Origin: Peltaster fructicola
Lineage: Eukaryota > Ascomycota > Dothideomycetes
Direction of reading: 5' to 3'
Assembly (NCBI GenBank): GCA_001592805.2
Contig: CP051142.1
Location: 1,426,001 to 1,490,000 of the forward strand
DNA length: 64,000 nt
Part shown: positions 54,657 through 64,000 of the stretch, in pieces
How positions within the stretch are numbered: the first letter of the stretch is position 1
How the letters are laid out: each line of letters starts with the position of its first letter
The notes under the pieces: generated by a model
Seen by the model: only the letters and a program-made list of their open reading frames with translations
Told to the model about the DNA's origin: nothing
Databases searched by the model: none
Program-made: the position numbers and the translations under genes

Positions 54657-55998
54657 ATGTCAAGCACAATGCGTCGATCGCTCTCTTCCAAGAGCTCGAA
54701 CTCTTCTCTGAGCTCGCCTGCCTCATCATACCAGGAGGAGCCTCAGTCTCCTTTGGAGCCATATGATGCCAATCGTGACTATGTCATGGTCATTGGCGGT
54801 CTTGGCTACATCGGATCTCACACAACTCTCGAGCTGTTGAAGGCCGGCAACAACGTTATCGTTGTCGACAACCTCAGCAATGCCTTTGAGACTGTCTTTA
54901 CCCGCATCCAGAAGCTCTCAAAGGACCACTGGGCAGCACAGGGCAAGGACGCTCCATACCTCAAGCTGCACAAGATGGACTACCGCAGTCCACTCATGCG
55001 CAACGTCCTCGGACGCTACATGATCAGAGCACCAGCATTCGGTGAGACACGATTGTCACACATCGCTGGTGTCATCCACTTCGCAGCCTACAAGTCTGTC
55101 TCAGAGTCGATTGAGAAGCCACTCGACTACTACCAGAACAACATCTGCGGCCTGGTCGAGCTGCTCATCCTCCTCGGAGACTTCGGCATTCACAACTTTG
55201 TCTTCTCATCCTCGGCCACAGTCTACGGCTCCAAGGCCAACGAGGGCAAGCCCCTGCACGAGGAGCACCTCGTCCACCATCCACAAATGCACACTGATGA
55301 ATCAGGTGCAGAAGTTACGCTGGTTCCAGGCGCTGCCGGAATCACGTCACCATACGGACGAACCAAGTACTTTGGCGAGGCTATTCTCGCAGATGTCGCC
55401 GAAGCCAACCCATCTTGGCGCATCACTGCACTCCGCTATTTCAACCCTGTCGGCTGCGAGGAAACTGGCATGCTCTGCGAGGACCCTCGCCAGAAGCCAA
55501 CCAACCTCTTCCCAGTCATCTCTCAAGTGTTGACCGGCAAGAAGCCCATTCTCGAGGTCTTTGGATCCGACTGGGAGACACACGGCACCGCCGTTCGTGA
55601 CTTCATTCATGGTAAGTTGATGAATGGTGTACCGCAATCAATTTTTCCCGCGAGAAAGCTGCTAATACCCCTGACTAGTCTCGGATCTTGCCCTCGGCCA
55701 CTTGGCTGCGCTCAAGGCTGCCCCAGAACGCCCACCACAGCACGCTTTCCGCTCTTACAACCTTGGCACAGGCTCGGGATCTACTGTCGCTGAGGTCGTC
55801 GCATGCATGGAAGTTGCGGCTGAGCGCCAAGTGCCCAAGGTCATGTCTGGTCGAAGAGCCGGTGACGTTGGCTATTGCGTCGCTATGACCGACCGTGCTA
55901 CCCGCGAACTGGGTTGGTCGACCCAGAAGAGTATTGCCGAGTGCGCGTCCTCGTTGTGGAACGCTCTCAAGGTCTCTGGGCAGCTTGCATCAGCATAG
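54657..55998 (+). CDS. UDP-glucose 4-epimerase, Uge3/Gal10-like (two exons)
   Basis: Exon 1 is 54657-55611, the intron 55612-55678 (67 nt, GTAAGT, branch-like GCTAATAC and CTGAC, CTAG), and exon 2 is 55679-55998, giving 424 residues. A Ser-rich extension of about 30 residues precedes the Rossmann motif GGLGYIGSHTTLELL. The short-chain epimerase elements are complete: VIHFAAYKSVSES, the catalytic Ser in SSSATVYGSK, and the YxxxK pair in SPYGRTKYFGE. The end reads YNLGTGSGSTVAEVV. The enzyme interconverts UDP-glucose and UDP-galactose, and Uge3-type forms also UDP-GlcNAc and UDP-GalNAc. Position between AGD3-like and GTB3-like genes argues for Uge3 over housekeeping Uge5, but substrate range cannot be read from sequence alone. 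Confidence 0.9.
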
Positions 55999-58012
55999 AC
56001 CATGCTCTTGTTAATCTAGAGATCTGCATCGATCTCAACTTCACGACAACAGACGAAATTTTTGCATACGAGGCCCACGTGTATTACAGCATGGTGGAGC
56101 ACCGATATTATTCAGGCGATGGCTATTGCTTTGCTACTATTGATTGCTTGGCACCGAGCAAAACAAATCACATAGTCTTACGAGCATTTATGAGGAGTAA
56201 AAAGGGGAACAGTGCACCTTGGCATAGTCATGCGGGTTACAAAGGGGACAAGGATACCATTTATTGCGTAAGATCTACACAATTGATTCAATCTTCATTT
56301 CTTTCCACACACACACACACACAATGTGAGTTGGCAACAGCGTGAGGATTGGCTGTAGAGAGTAGTTTTCGTCTCGTGACGATCATCTTGGCGGGTATGC
56401 CATGACCTATCAAACTATCGATACACTGCATGTCCTGGGTGATATGCTACATGTCCCTGCGAGCGAGGTGTGTCAACCAGCGGGACATTTGTTACACAGA
56501 TGATGTGCTGGAATGCCACCTGACTGCAACGTCGCTTACGCAAGTCATCAGCACGTTCTTCCACTGCCTATTCTCGAATGTGACACGGAAACGAGAAAAG
56601 GTTGTGTAGCTGCTGCCCTGCAATATGCAAAGCCAGTTCTCGTGCATGCAGTCAACATCAGCAGCACGCCACTGCCAACTACCTTCGCATGCACCACCTC
56701 GTGCAGGAGGGACAGCATAAGCAGCACAGCATTCATGTACACACACTCACACTCACAGTCTTTTAGACTCCCAGCCATGCGATCTGTCTCACTCACTCGC
56801 TCTCTCCCACTCGTACTCATTAATCTCGTGTCGGCCCTAAGCGTGTCTCAAACGACTGACCTCGTGGCAAACGTGACACAACGGTATAGCGCACTGTGGC
56901 ACACAAGATAATCTCCTCTGTGGTCTCTTTCCGCCAGCCCTGGCACAGAAAAACGAAGAACTCGGATCATGCCCAGGCAGAGCAAGACTCTATTTGTGAC
57001 AGCCAAGGGTTAGCCGAAAGCGGCGTAGTGAGTGTCTAGCTAGCGAGATTTCCAGCTCACACCATCCTTCTCGATCTCTGCCACTGCAACCCTTAACATC
57101 CAGCTCTAATTTGTCCCAGGGCACAACCACAGAAAGTCTGCTTACCGATCCCGCTATCACGCACATCGTACCTGACTATCACCTCAGCGCCGTCTTGCTC
57201 ACTCACAGTAGCTCTCACTCTCACCCGGCTCACTACTGCAGCTTCATCTGTCTGCGTGAAACACACACTTGCCGCGTGCGCGCGCGGAGGAGCCTGGGAG
57301 GATGCGCAGCGGGCTGCTCAACTGAATATTCCCGAGGAGTGCACAGCACTAGTACGGCCTGGCTCAACTCTCACAGCATTATTAAACCCTGCATCAGCCT
57401 GTATTGCTAATTGCGGATCAGCCATTTAGACTTCCACAACTTGGTACACGTTGCCGGTACGTACCATACCATGGCTACCGTCGATGAAAAGCTTCTCGCC
57501 TTGGGCTGCTAGCATGCTTTCCCACTATCCTGATCGGCCGAGATCTACGCTCTGGCTCTTGTTGCAGTGCAGGAAGTCTGTTGCTCCGCCTTTGGCCCAA
57601 TGGCTGGCTCAAGCTACCGACACATGGCTCGGCCAGTGCGCTGGGTCTCGAGTGAGCATTGCCAAGTCTGGTCGATCAGGCGAACGGACCGACAATAGAG
57701 GTGAGCATGCGATCCTGCTATGGATCACATCAAGGACCTGTCCACTATACTGTATGCAGCTGCAGACGCCTGATGTCAGGATACCTTATTTTCTTCGCCT
57801 TCTTCATATTACTGCTCAGGATCACCTACTCCTTCCCCTCTCTACCAACACCAACTGCTTTTCACAAGCACTGTGTTTCGCTCTCTACACTAATCTTCTC
57901 CCTCCATGGACTGCACCACGAGCTCATGACGTTTTGTGCACATGACTTGCTCTAGGTGATCCGACCCTTCTCTAATCCTCTCCATCCTGAGCTCGAGGAG
58001 CTCTGCTACGCC
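55999..58012. promoter_or_regulatory. 2-kb region upstream of the GTB3-like gene
   Basis: This is the longest gap in the window. It holds a (CA) run at about 56308-56324, CA/CT-rich patches (56738-56760, 57200-57230), a GCGTGCGCGCGCGG patch (about 57275-57288) and pyrimidine-rich DNA for some 150 bp before the ATG. No conserved gene is seen. It probably combines the UGE3-like 3' UTR with a long promoter and leader of the glycosyltransferase gene. Confidence 0.45.
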
Positions 58013-61000
58013 ATGTCTTTCGCTACCAACCCAGACGTTTATAACGTCAACCTCACCGAGCCAGAGCCAGCCCTCCTCACGAACGCCATCATCGACACAG
58101 ACCTGAAATACATCTCAGCGCAATGGACGAGGTACATCCTCCTCATCGTAGCAGGCAGCGTATTCATGCTAGGCTTGGCTATGATCATCGTACGCTATGC
58201 TATAAACCACCTTCCCGGACTGGCTGCGAAGCTTGCAAATCGAACGAAAACACCTAGTAAGCCAAAGGCGAAGAGATCGGCATTTGGTGGACGAAGGAAC
58301 AAGCTGAAGACTGCAACTCCGGATCTTACTTCGAGCTTCGACAAGATCAAAGCCTTTTCCTTCCACAACTACGATCCTTTAGCACAGAATGCACCGCAGG
58401 AGGACACCAGTATGCACATTGTCAAGCTCTCGGATGCCAAGGTGTCTAGAGAGGCGCTCAGCAGACACGCAACACCAACGCCAACACGACCTGTCACACC
58501 AGCCGCACCACCAGTTCGACCTCCAATGGTACAGCGACAATCGACGCAGGTCATCTTTGGCTCTGTCAACATGGCGAGGCTGTCCTTCGATGGTGGCCAC
58601 AGGTCGCAGAATAGTGATGTCTCACTCATGACCGACCTGATCAACGAGGCACGAATGGAACAGGGCCTCAATGGTCTTATCCTCTGCCACCGACCTGGTG
58701 ACTCCATCAGCTCCACCGACCGAATTTTGAGACAATTTCGACAACAGCTTGTGCCAATCATCCTACAAGCCGAAGCCAGCGAGGATCTCTGGGATGTGCT
58801 CGATTACAACTTGGTGGATGGTGTTGTTGTCGAGAACGCTTGTATCCAGAGGAATGGTCAGCGGCGTGACTTCTTCCGCGCGGCTCGCGTTCGGGACATC
58901 GCCGCGCAAAGCAAGGAACACAGAAAAAACCGCTCGGGCTTCTTCTTCGGGTTCCTCGAGATCTACGACGAACTGCCAACTGCTGCTGTCATTCGACGAG
59001 CCTACAAGCTCGCAGACTTCTTCGGTGCTCTGCTCGAGCTGAAGGACGGCAACGCCCACCCGATTGCTGACCCAATCAAGGAAATTCCTCTGAGTGCCTT
59101 CGACTCACTGAAGAATGCTGACATTGCATGGCTGCAGAAAGCATGGTCGAACTGTGTCAGCTTCGGAAACGAGGCAGTCCCGACATCAGCCATTTCGCCT
59201 TCAGAAGGCACATTCGATCTTGATCTCTCGGCTGTCGCTGAGGTCATTCCAGATGCCCACCACCTCCTCCGACTCCACCCTATCGATCGAAGAATGTCCT
59301 TCCCTCAGGGCACTACCCTCGTCCATGCACCAGACTACATCTCTGGAGCACCACAAAGAAAGAGCATTTGGGATTACACGAGTTGTGGTACACCCTTGGC
59401 TCTCGACGGCTGCTTCGCCTTGAGAGAAGAGATCACAGAGGAGCAGTACAGTCTGATTTTGAGGATGCAAAAGAGCTTGAAGGAGCGACGAATGCTCCAG
59501 CTCTACGGTGAAGCAGAAGTCTTGCGAATCTCTCAAGCGCTGAAGGATTTGGCAGAGACGACTGCGTACCCGGATTGTCTCACAGAGCTGCTCGAGGGCT
59601 TCGTCAGTGGAAACATCAAGGTCCTTGCTGGTCTTGATAGCGGTTTCTCTCTGCCAGACTCTGGCGGCCAGATCTGGGGTCTCATTGACACCACGAACGA
59701 GCGTGAAGGCCGCCTCGACATCCACATCTCACTGAGAGCTGCCAGCGATGTTGCTACAGTCTGGCACATCTTTCTGGCACACCGTGGTGTCTCGAGACTT
59801 GATCGATTCTCAGAGGAGTCTCTCCTCAACAAGAAAGCAGCACCACTGCCACTCAGCATCGCACGGGAACTGGAAAACTCGGCAGAGTCAGAGCTGATCT
59901 ACCTTATGCAGCAGATCCAGATGTCCGGCACTGATCATCCATACCAGGATGCTATCATCAAGCACGCCACGCGACTCCTCCTGCAGGAGACAAGTCGACA
60001 GGCTTGGGTCACTCTGCATTCCAAAGCTTGCCTTGACTCTTCTATCAGCATGCGTTCTCTGCTGCAGCAAAGACTCACTTACCACATCTCACTTGGCGCA
60101 CGTCAGCTGCCTTCTATAGAGGGTCTTGTCGAGATGTTTGAGCATCTTGAGGTGGTTCTGGAGCGAGCTCTTCTCTACTGTGACCGTGTATCAATGGAGA
60201 AGCTCACGAGCAGCATCACAGAGGCATACGGTCACGCTGGTAAGCGCTTCGAGGTCACTCCTCTGGCTGATCTTTATGGTCTGCTCTACTTCTGCGCTCT
60301 ACGCAAGCTGGCCTTCGAGAACGTCTACATTGAGACCACCGACAGATGTCCATTCTTCCTCTCACAGCCTGATCAGGCCGCTGTGTTCTCAGAGCTGTGG
60401 GTTCTTGGATCACAGTGTGAGATCTACTTCGGCATCCTCCCTCGAGCGCTTGGTGAGATCACCTACGAACGCTATCGCCAGCATCTTGTCTCCTTCCCTC
60501 CTCCCGTCTCATCATGGGATGGCAAGGAAGTCTTCACAGCTTATGGTACTCCTCCACCCCGTGTGAAGGCCATCTCTTCTCTCTCTGGCACTGTGCCCGA
60601 CCAAAGTGCAGAGGAGAAAGCAGAGAATCCACGAGGACCTCCCAAGCCTGCCAAGTACAGAGAAGCTTTCCGACAAGTCGGTGCACTCTCCATCTTCTGT
60701 GTACCAGCTATCATCGATGTCACCCTCCTGTGCTTCACAGGCCGAGGTCTCTATCTCTCTGCATGGCTCTCAGGCATCATGAACAGCCCAACCGATCAAG
60801 ATCCAGTCGCCAACTATGCTGGTCTCGGTATCTTAGCTGCACTGATTTTGACTGGTGGTATCACTGGTTGGGTCGGCAGCTCTGGTGGCTTCTACCTCTT
60901 CAACTATGCCTTCGACAACATGACGCACTTCCTTGTCCATCGCTTTTCTGGTTCTCTCATGCTGACAACTGGTGTTGCTATCCTCGGCTTTATCGGCTTC

Positions 61001-64000
61001 GGTGCACATCCAAACGTCGGCTGGCTCAAAGCGTTGATCTTCGTGCTCTACCTATACCCTCTCTGTATCTTCCTAACGCTGCTGGGTATCTTCGCCACCA
61101 TGCACAGAGCCGATTCGCCCCTCCCATCTGGTCGAATTTCGATGTGGAAGTGTATTCCAATCTTGTTCATCTCGCCAATTGTCACAAGCTTCGTACGCAG
61201 TTACGATCTGCTGATCTACCTCATTGTGGTCTACGCTTTTACCTTCTCTCTGTTTTGGGAGTTCCGTCGTCTATGTCATGCATGGACCAACTGGCATCTC
61301 AAGGTTCCATCACCATTGAAGGAGAACGATCTGCTCAAATGGTTCAAGGACCTCAAACCAGAGAGCAAGGAGCTTGATTCTATCGCCTTGGCTGCAGCCG
61401 CGCGATCGGCACTGTTCGATGCTCTTGATCAGGACAACAAGGGCCAGGCAGCCTGGTTCAAGAAGCCACCTCGAGATGCTTTTGCCGCAAAGATCAATGA
61501 TGGCTTGCCGGAATCATTGTTCTTGCTCAAGAAGGAATGTGCCGGCACAGAAATGCCAGAGATGTTCACTACTACTTGGTTTGTGCAGCTTGAACTTGCG
61601 CTGAACAACCAGAGGCAACTCATGCGAGGTCTTCGTGAGCACAGCGCTTTCATCAACTACCGCTACTCGCGATACGATATCGCACAGAACGTCGGTCTCT
61701 TCTTGGGAGCACTTCTCGACCGCATTATCCTTATCGTGATGAGCGCACGAGGAGATCCACCCAGCCTCTACACCTTGGCTGGCACAACACGTTACGCCAT
61801 TTCCTTCGCCCTGCTCTACTTCCTCTGCGGTGCCCTTTGTGTTGATCTCGTCCTTCAGCGATATTGGGCATATGCTTCGCAGGTCTCGACCAAGCGACTT
61901 GGTGGTATCAGCGATATGCAAGACGTGCTGAACAACGAGGAGAGACAGCGAAAGCGCCGCTACTGGAAAGCAGTATCAGAACTGTTCAGCCTCCTATTCA
62001 TGATCTTCGGCATTGCCACCTTCCTGGTCTGGCTCTTCGTCACCGAGAAGAACGATCTCATCTTCTTCTTCGCTTATGTCTCGAGTTACACAGCTGTGCT
62101 GCTTTGCCAGTTCCATCGGTGTTTCACCAAGAGCCACCGTATGCACGTCATCACAGTGCTTACGTGCTGCGCCGTTGGCTTCGTCGTCGGGGTCATACTT
62201 CGTGCCCTGCCAGCCACTGCACACTTCGAGTTCAGCGCTGTCATTGCACAGAATATTGCATGTCTTGCAGCACTTGTCGGAACAGCTTATTGGATTTTCC
62301 ACAACCCGAACACATCTGCCAAGGGCCTCGATGCTGCATCGAACGAGTTCAAGGCTGCCGGCCAACCTGAATGCAATGTTGTATCTCACAACATAACTGG
62401 CTGCGGTGAAGTTCACAACATGAACAAGAAGATTCTCGACCATGTCTGTCTTGGTATCGATGTCAACACAGCCTGGTCGACCTTGCATGAGGATGTTCGT
62501 AAGCTTATTGTTGGTCGTCTTCTGGGACATTCGACTGGATTGACACCAATAGCTAAGTGCTGGGTTGGTGGCCGTGAGGTCAGCATTGAGCGACACGATG
62601 AGGACCTTCGCGATTGCATCCAAAGCTTCGATCACCGCTTCTCGCAACTCTCTGCCCCAGGTAGCATTGCTGCTGACGAGTGCGAGCTTACATCGCAGTA
62701 CGTGAGAAAGTCGCCACCAAAGACATTCTTCGTCCGCGCAGCTACCAGCATCATGCAGGGCTTGGATAATTTCACCAAGTGGACTGCCATCATCTCTGGT
62801 GGTACTCCCGACACTCCTCGTGAGTTGTGGTACGCTCTTCGTGGCACTCGTCTGCGACCGACTGTGCTTTGGGTGCTTCTCAAGATCTGGAAGCTTTGCT
62901 GGTGGTCTCGCATTCTTTGCGTCCACGTCTTCGCTGTCGCCGGCAAGCCTACACTCGGCTCCCTCCTTGATCTAATCTACACCGGTGCTCGAAGAACGCT
63001 CCGTGGCAACACCATCACTGTCAACACTCCAACATGGAAGATCACTGGTTTTGTGGCACGCAGTCCACTCAAGCAGCTTGGTATGATCATGTACGAAGGC
63101 ATCCACGCCAAGGCACCTAGCCAGAAGCGACCGATTGCTGTCAACTTCTACGATGACAACCACAGGCTGCGACGTCGTCAAGACATTCGTGGTCCAAACG
63201 AGAAGCCAGTCGAGACGAACTATACTTACCTCGAAAAGAGCGCAACCCGATGGCCACTCTGCAAGACAACTATCGATGGCAACAACGAGCTGCGCTGTAA
63301 CTACGACGCTTGGGGTCGACCAATGAGTGGTGAAGTTGTTCGAGGCGACGCACGCTGGGACTACCAGTACTTCTACAAGAAGGGCGCTGCCAACGATTCC
63401 GAAGTTCTCCATGCCACCTACCAGCGAGTTGACGGCGAAGCCTCCAACAGCATCTCAGTCTTCTGGTGTGTTCGACCACGTAATACTTCCGAAGATGTCA
63501 ACGACTGGATTGCTTCTGACAAGGTGCAATCTGTGCTGGCAGTGATCAACAACCAGACTTACGAAATCCGATGGGTCTACAAGCACGCACAAGGTGCTGA
63601 GGTCCAGGCTAGTATTCTTGACAAGCGAGGCAAGCGCCGACCTTGTCTGCCACCAGCTGAGATCCTGGACGACAAGCTCAAGTTCTTGAACAAGCCAAAG
63701 GAAGTCAGCTTCGATCGTGAGGATCTCCTCGTCTACCACCCGCTAAGCACGCTTCAGCGTATGTGTCGACGAGAGCCTGGCTGGATCTCCCGAGTCTACC
63801 ACGCAGTCACTTCTATTCCGCCTCTCAAATGGTTCCGTCTTGGTGAGCATGTTGTGTCTCACAAGCTTCCAACCGCCACACTCCGTACTGCTGTGTGGAC
63901 AGCTTGGGCAAAGGCCCCATTCGTTGACGCCGTCACTGCCTCTGTTCTCGATGAGATGATTCTCCGCAAAGAGCCATTGCTTAAGAAGTACTGGTCACTT
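58013..64000 (+). CDS. Giant membrane glycosyltransferase, Gtb3/Gt4c-like (partial, C-terminus beyond right edge)
   Basis: The frame is open from the ATG at 58013 to the edge: 1,996 codons with no intron and no slip. One membrane helix lies near residues 42-65 (ILLIVAGSVFMLGLAMIIVR). A large non-membrane region with a barrel-like part follows (FGSVNMARLSFDGGHRSQNS). From about residue 890 to 1425 comes a block of a dozen helices in two groups (for example GILAALILTGGITGWVG, IFVLYLYPLCIFLTLLGI, and LFSLLFMIFGIATFLVWLF). Then a soluble region carries RRQDIRGPNEKPVETNYTYL and tandem beta-rich parts. This very large mixed architecture is that of the A. fumigatus GAG-cluster glycosyltransferase Gtb3 (Gt4c), thought to polymerise and move the chain across the plasma membrane. 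The GT4 catalytic core is not seen and may lie downstream. Identity leans on size, layout and neighbours. Confidence 0.78.
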   Translation, partial: MSFATNPDVYNVNLTEPEPALLTNAIIDTDLKYISAQWTRYILLIVAGSVFMLGLAMIIVRYAINHLPGLAAKLANRTKTPSKPKAKRSAFGGRRNKLKTATPDLTSSFDKIKAFSFHNYDPLAQNAPQEDTSMHIVKLSDAKVSREALSRHATPTPTRPVTPAAPPVRPPMVQRQSTQVIFGSVNMARLSFDGGHRSQNSDVSLMTDLINEARMEQGLNGLILCHRPGDSISSTDRILRQFRQQLVPIILQAEASEDLWDVLDYNLVDGVVVENACIQRNGQRRDFFRAARVRDIAAQSKEHRKNRSGFFFGFLEIYDELPTAAVIRRAYKLADFFGALLELKDGNAHPIADPIKEIPLSAFDSLKNADIAWLQKAWSNCVSFGNEAVPTSAISPSEGTFDLDLSAVAEVIPDAHHLLRLHPIDRRMSFPQGTTLVHAPDYISGAPQRKSIWDYTSCGTPLALDGCFALREEITEEQYSLILRMQKSLKERRMLQLYGEAEVLRISQALKDLAETTAYPDCLTELLEGFVSGNIKVLAGLDSGFSLPDSGGQIWGLIDTTNEREGRLDIHISLRAASDVATVWHIFLAHRGVSRLDRFSEESLLNKKAAPLPLSIARELENSAESELIYLMQQIQMSGTDHPYQDAIIKHATRLLLQETSRQAWVTLHSKACLDSSISMRSLLQQRLTYHISLGARQLPSIEGLVEMFEHLEVVLERALLYCDRVSMEKLTSSITEAYGHAGKRFEVTPLADLYGLLYFCALRKLAFENVYIETTDRCPFFLSQPDQAAVFSELWVLGSQCEIYFGILPRALGEITYERYRQHLVSFPPPVSSWDGKEVFTAYGTPPPRVKAISSLSGTVPDQSAEEKAENPRGPPKPAKYREAFRQVGALSIFCVPAIIDVTLLCFTGRGLYLSAWLSGIMNSPTDQDPVANYAGLGILAALILTGGITGWVGSSGGFYLFNYAFDNMTHFLVHRFSGSLMLTTGVAILGFIGFGAHPNVGWLKALIFVLYLYPLCIFLTLLGIFATMHRADSPLPSGRISMWKCIPILFISPIVTSFVRSYDLLIYLIVVYAFTFSLFWEFRRLCHAWTNWHLKVPSPLKENDLLKWFKDLKPESKELDSIALAAAARSALFDALDQDNKGQAAWFKKPPRDAFAAKINDGLPESLFLLKKECAGTEMPEMFTTTWFVQLELALNNQRQLMRGLREHSAFINYRYSRYDIAQNVGLFLGALLDRIILIVMSARGDPPSLYTLAGTTRYAISFALLYFLCGALCVDLVLQRYWAYASQVSTKRLGGISDMQDVLNNEERQRKRRYWKAVSELFSLLFMIFGIATFLVWLFVTEKNDLIFFFAYVSSYTAVLLCQFHRCFTKSHRMHVITVLTCCAVGFVVGVILRALPATAHFEFSAVIAQNIACLAALVGTAYWIFHNPNTSAKGLDAASNEFKAAGQPECNVVSHNITGCGEVHNMNKKILDHVCLGIDVNTAWSTLHEDVRKLIVGRLLGHSTGLTPIAKCWVGGREVSIERHDEDLRDCIQSFDHRFSQLSAPGSIAADECELTSQYVRKSPPKTFFVRAATSIMQGLDNFTKWTAIISGGTPDTPRELWYALRGTRLRPTVLWVLLKIWKLCWWSRILCVHVFAVAGKPTLGSLLDLIYTGARRTLRGNTITVNTPTWKITGFVARSPLKQLGMIMYEGIHAKAPSQKRPIAVNFYDDNHRLRRRQDIRGPNEKPVETNYTYLEKSATRWPLCKTTIDGNNELRCNYDAWGRPMSGEVVRGDARWDYQYFYKKGAANDSEVLHATYQRVDGEASNSISVFWCVRPRNTSEDVNDWIASDKVQSVLAVINNQTYEIRWVYKHAQGAEVQASILDKRGKRRPCLPPAEILDDKLKFLNKPKEVSFDREDLLVYHPLSTLQRMCRREPGWISRVYHAVTSIPPLKWFRLGEHVVSHKLPTATLRTAVWTAWAKAPFVDAVTASVLDEMILRKEPLLKKYWSL

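Noticed and set aside
1-64000. Transposons, LTR or virus-like elements, CRISPR, rRNA
   Set aside because: No reverse transcriptase, integrase, transposase or capsid-like protein, no paired long terminal repeats and no regular spacer arrays were seen by eye.

Overview
The window is nuclear DNA of a filamentous ascomycete (Pezizomycotina). The best guess is Dothideomycetes, but that class call rests on the overall look of the proteins and not on a marker. Genes are packed on both strands, usually 100-500 bp apart. Most introns are 44-67 nt with GTRNGT donors and YAG acceptors. Nearly every product belongs to a fungal core family. No transposon, LTR element, rRNA, convincing tRNA or CRISPR array was seen.

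Layout. 1-8.8 kb: SKI3 (RNA exosome cofactor, cut by the left edge), a spliced Cbp6/UQCC2-like assembly factor, a TauD-type dioxygenase, an uncharacterised fungal gene, the eRF1 methyltransferase MTQ2, and a doubtful hypothetical gene. 9.9-13.4 kb: a hypothetical gene and a C-terminal RING protein. 13.7-23 kb: PIK1 (phosphatidylinositol 4-kinase), MED11 and TAF5 in a divergent pair, mitochondrial ribosomal protein bL31m, and a flavin-reductase-like protein. 23-36 kb: APC1, a Nup37-like protein, NOP56 and CCT6 (a divergent pair). 36-45.4 kb: a Cys-rich single-pass membrane protein, an RNF216-like RBR ligase, a RING-H2 protein and an Rrn11-like Pol I factor.

46-64 kb looks like a galactosaminogalactan (GAG) exopolysaccharide cluster. 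It holds an Ega3-like GH114 galactosaminidase with a membrane anchor, an Agd3-like secreted deacetylase, a Uge3-like UDP-glucose 4-epimerase and a Gtb3/Gt4c-like giant membrane glycosyltransferase (cut by the right edge). A small secreted Cys-rich protein lies in the middle. By analogy with Aspergillus fumigatus, Uge3 would supply UDP-galactose and UDP-GalNAc, Gtb3 would polymerise and export the chain, Agd3 would partly deacetylate it outside the cell, and Ega3 would cut it. The fifth Aspergillus member, Sph3 (GH135), is not in the window.

Three conserved genes (5.2-6.9 kb, PIK1 and AGD3) show reading-frame slips that all have the same sign, each as if one base were missing. Essential genes are affected, so single-base deletion errors in the assembly are the simplest explanation. 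Several genes needed splicing to be seen at all: the Cbp6-like gene, bL31m, the Cys-rich membrane protein and the small secreted protein.
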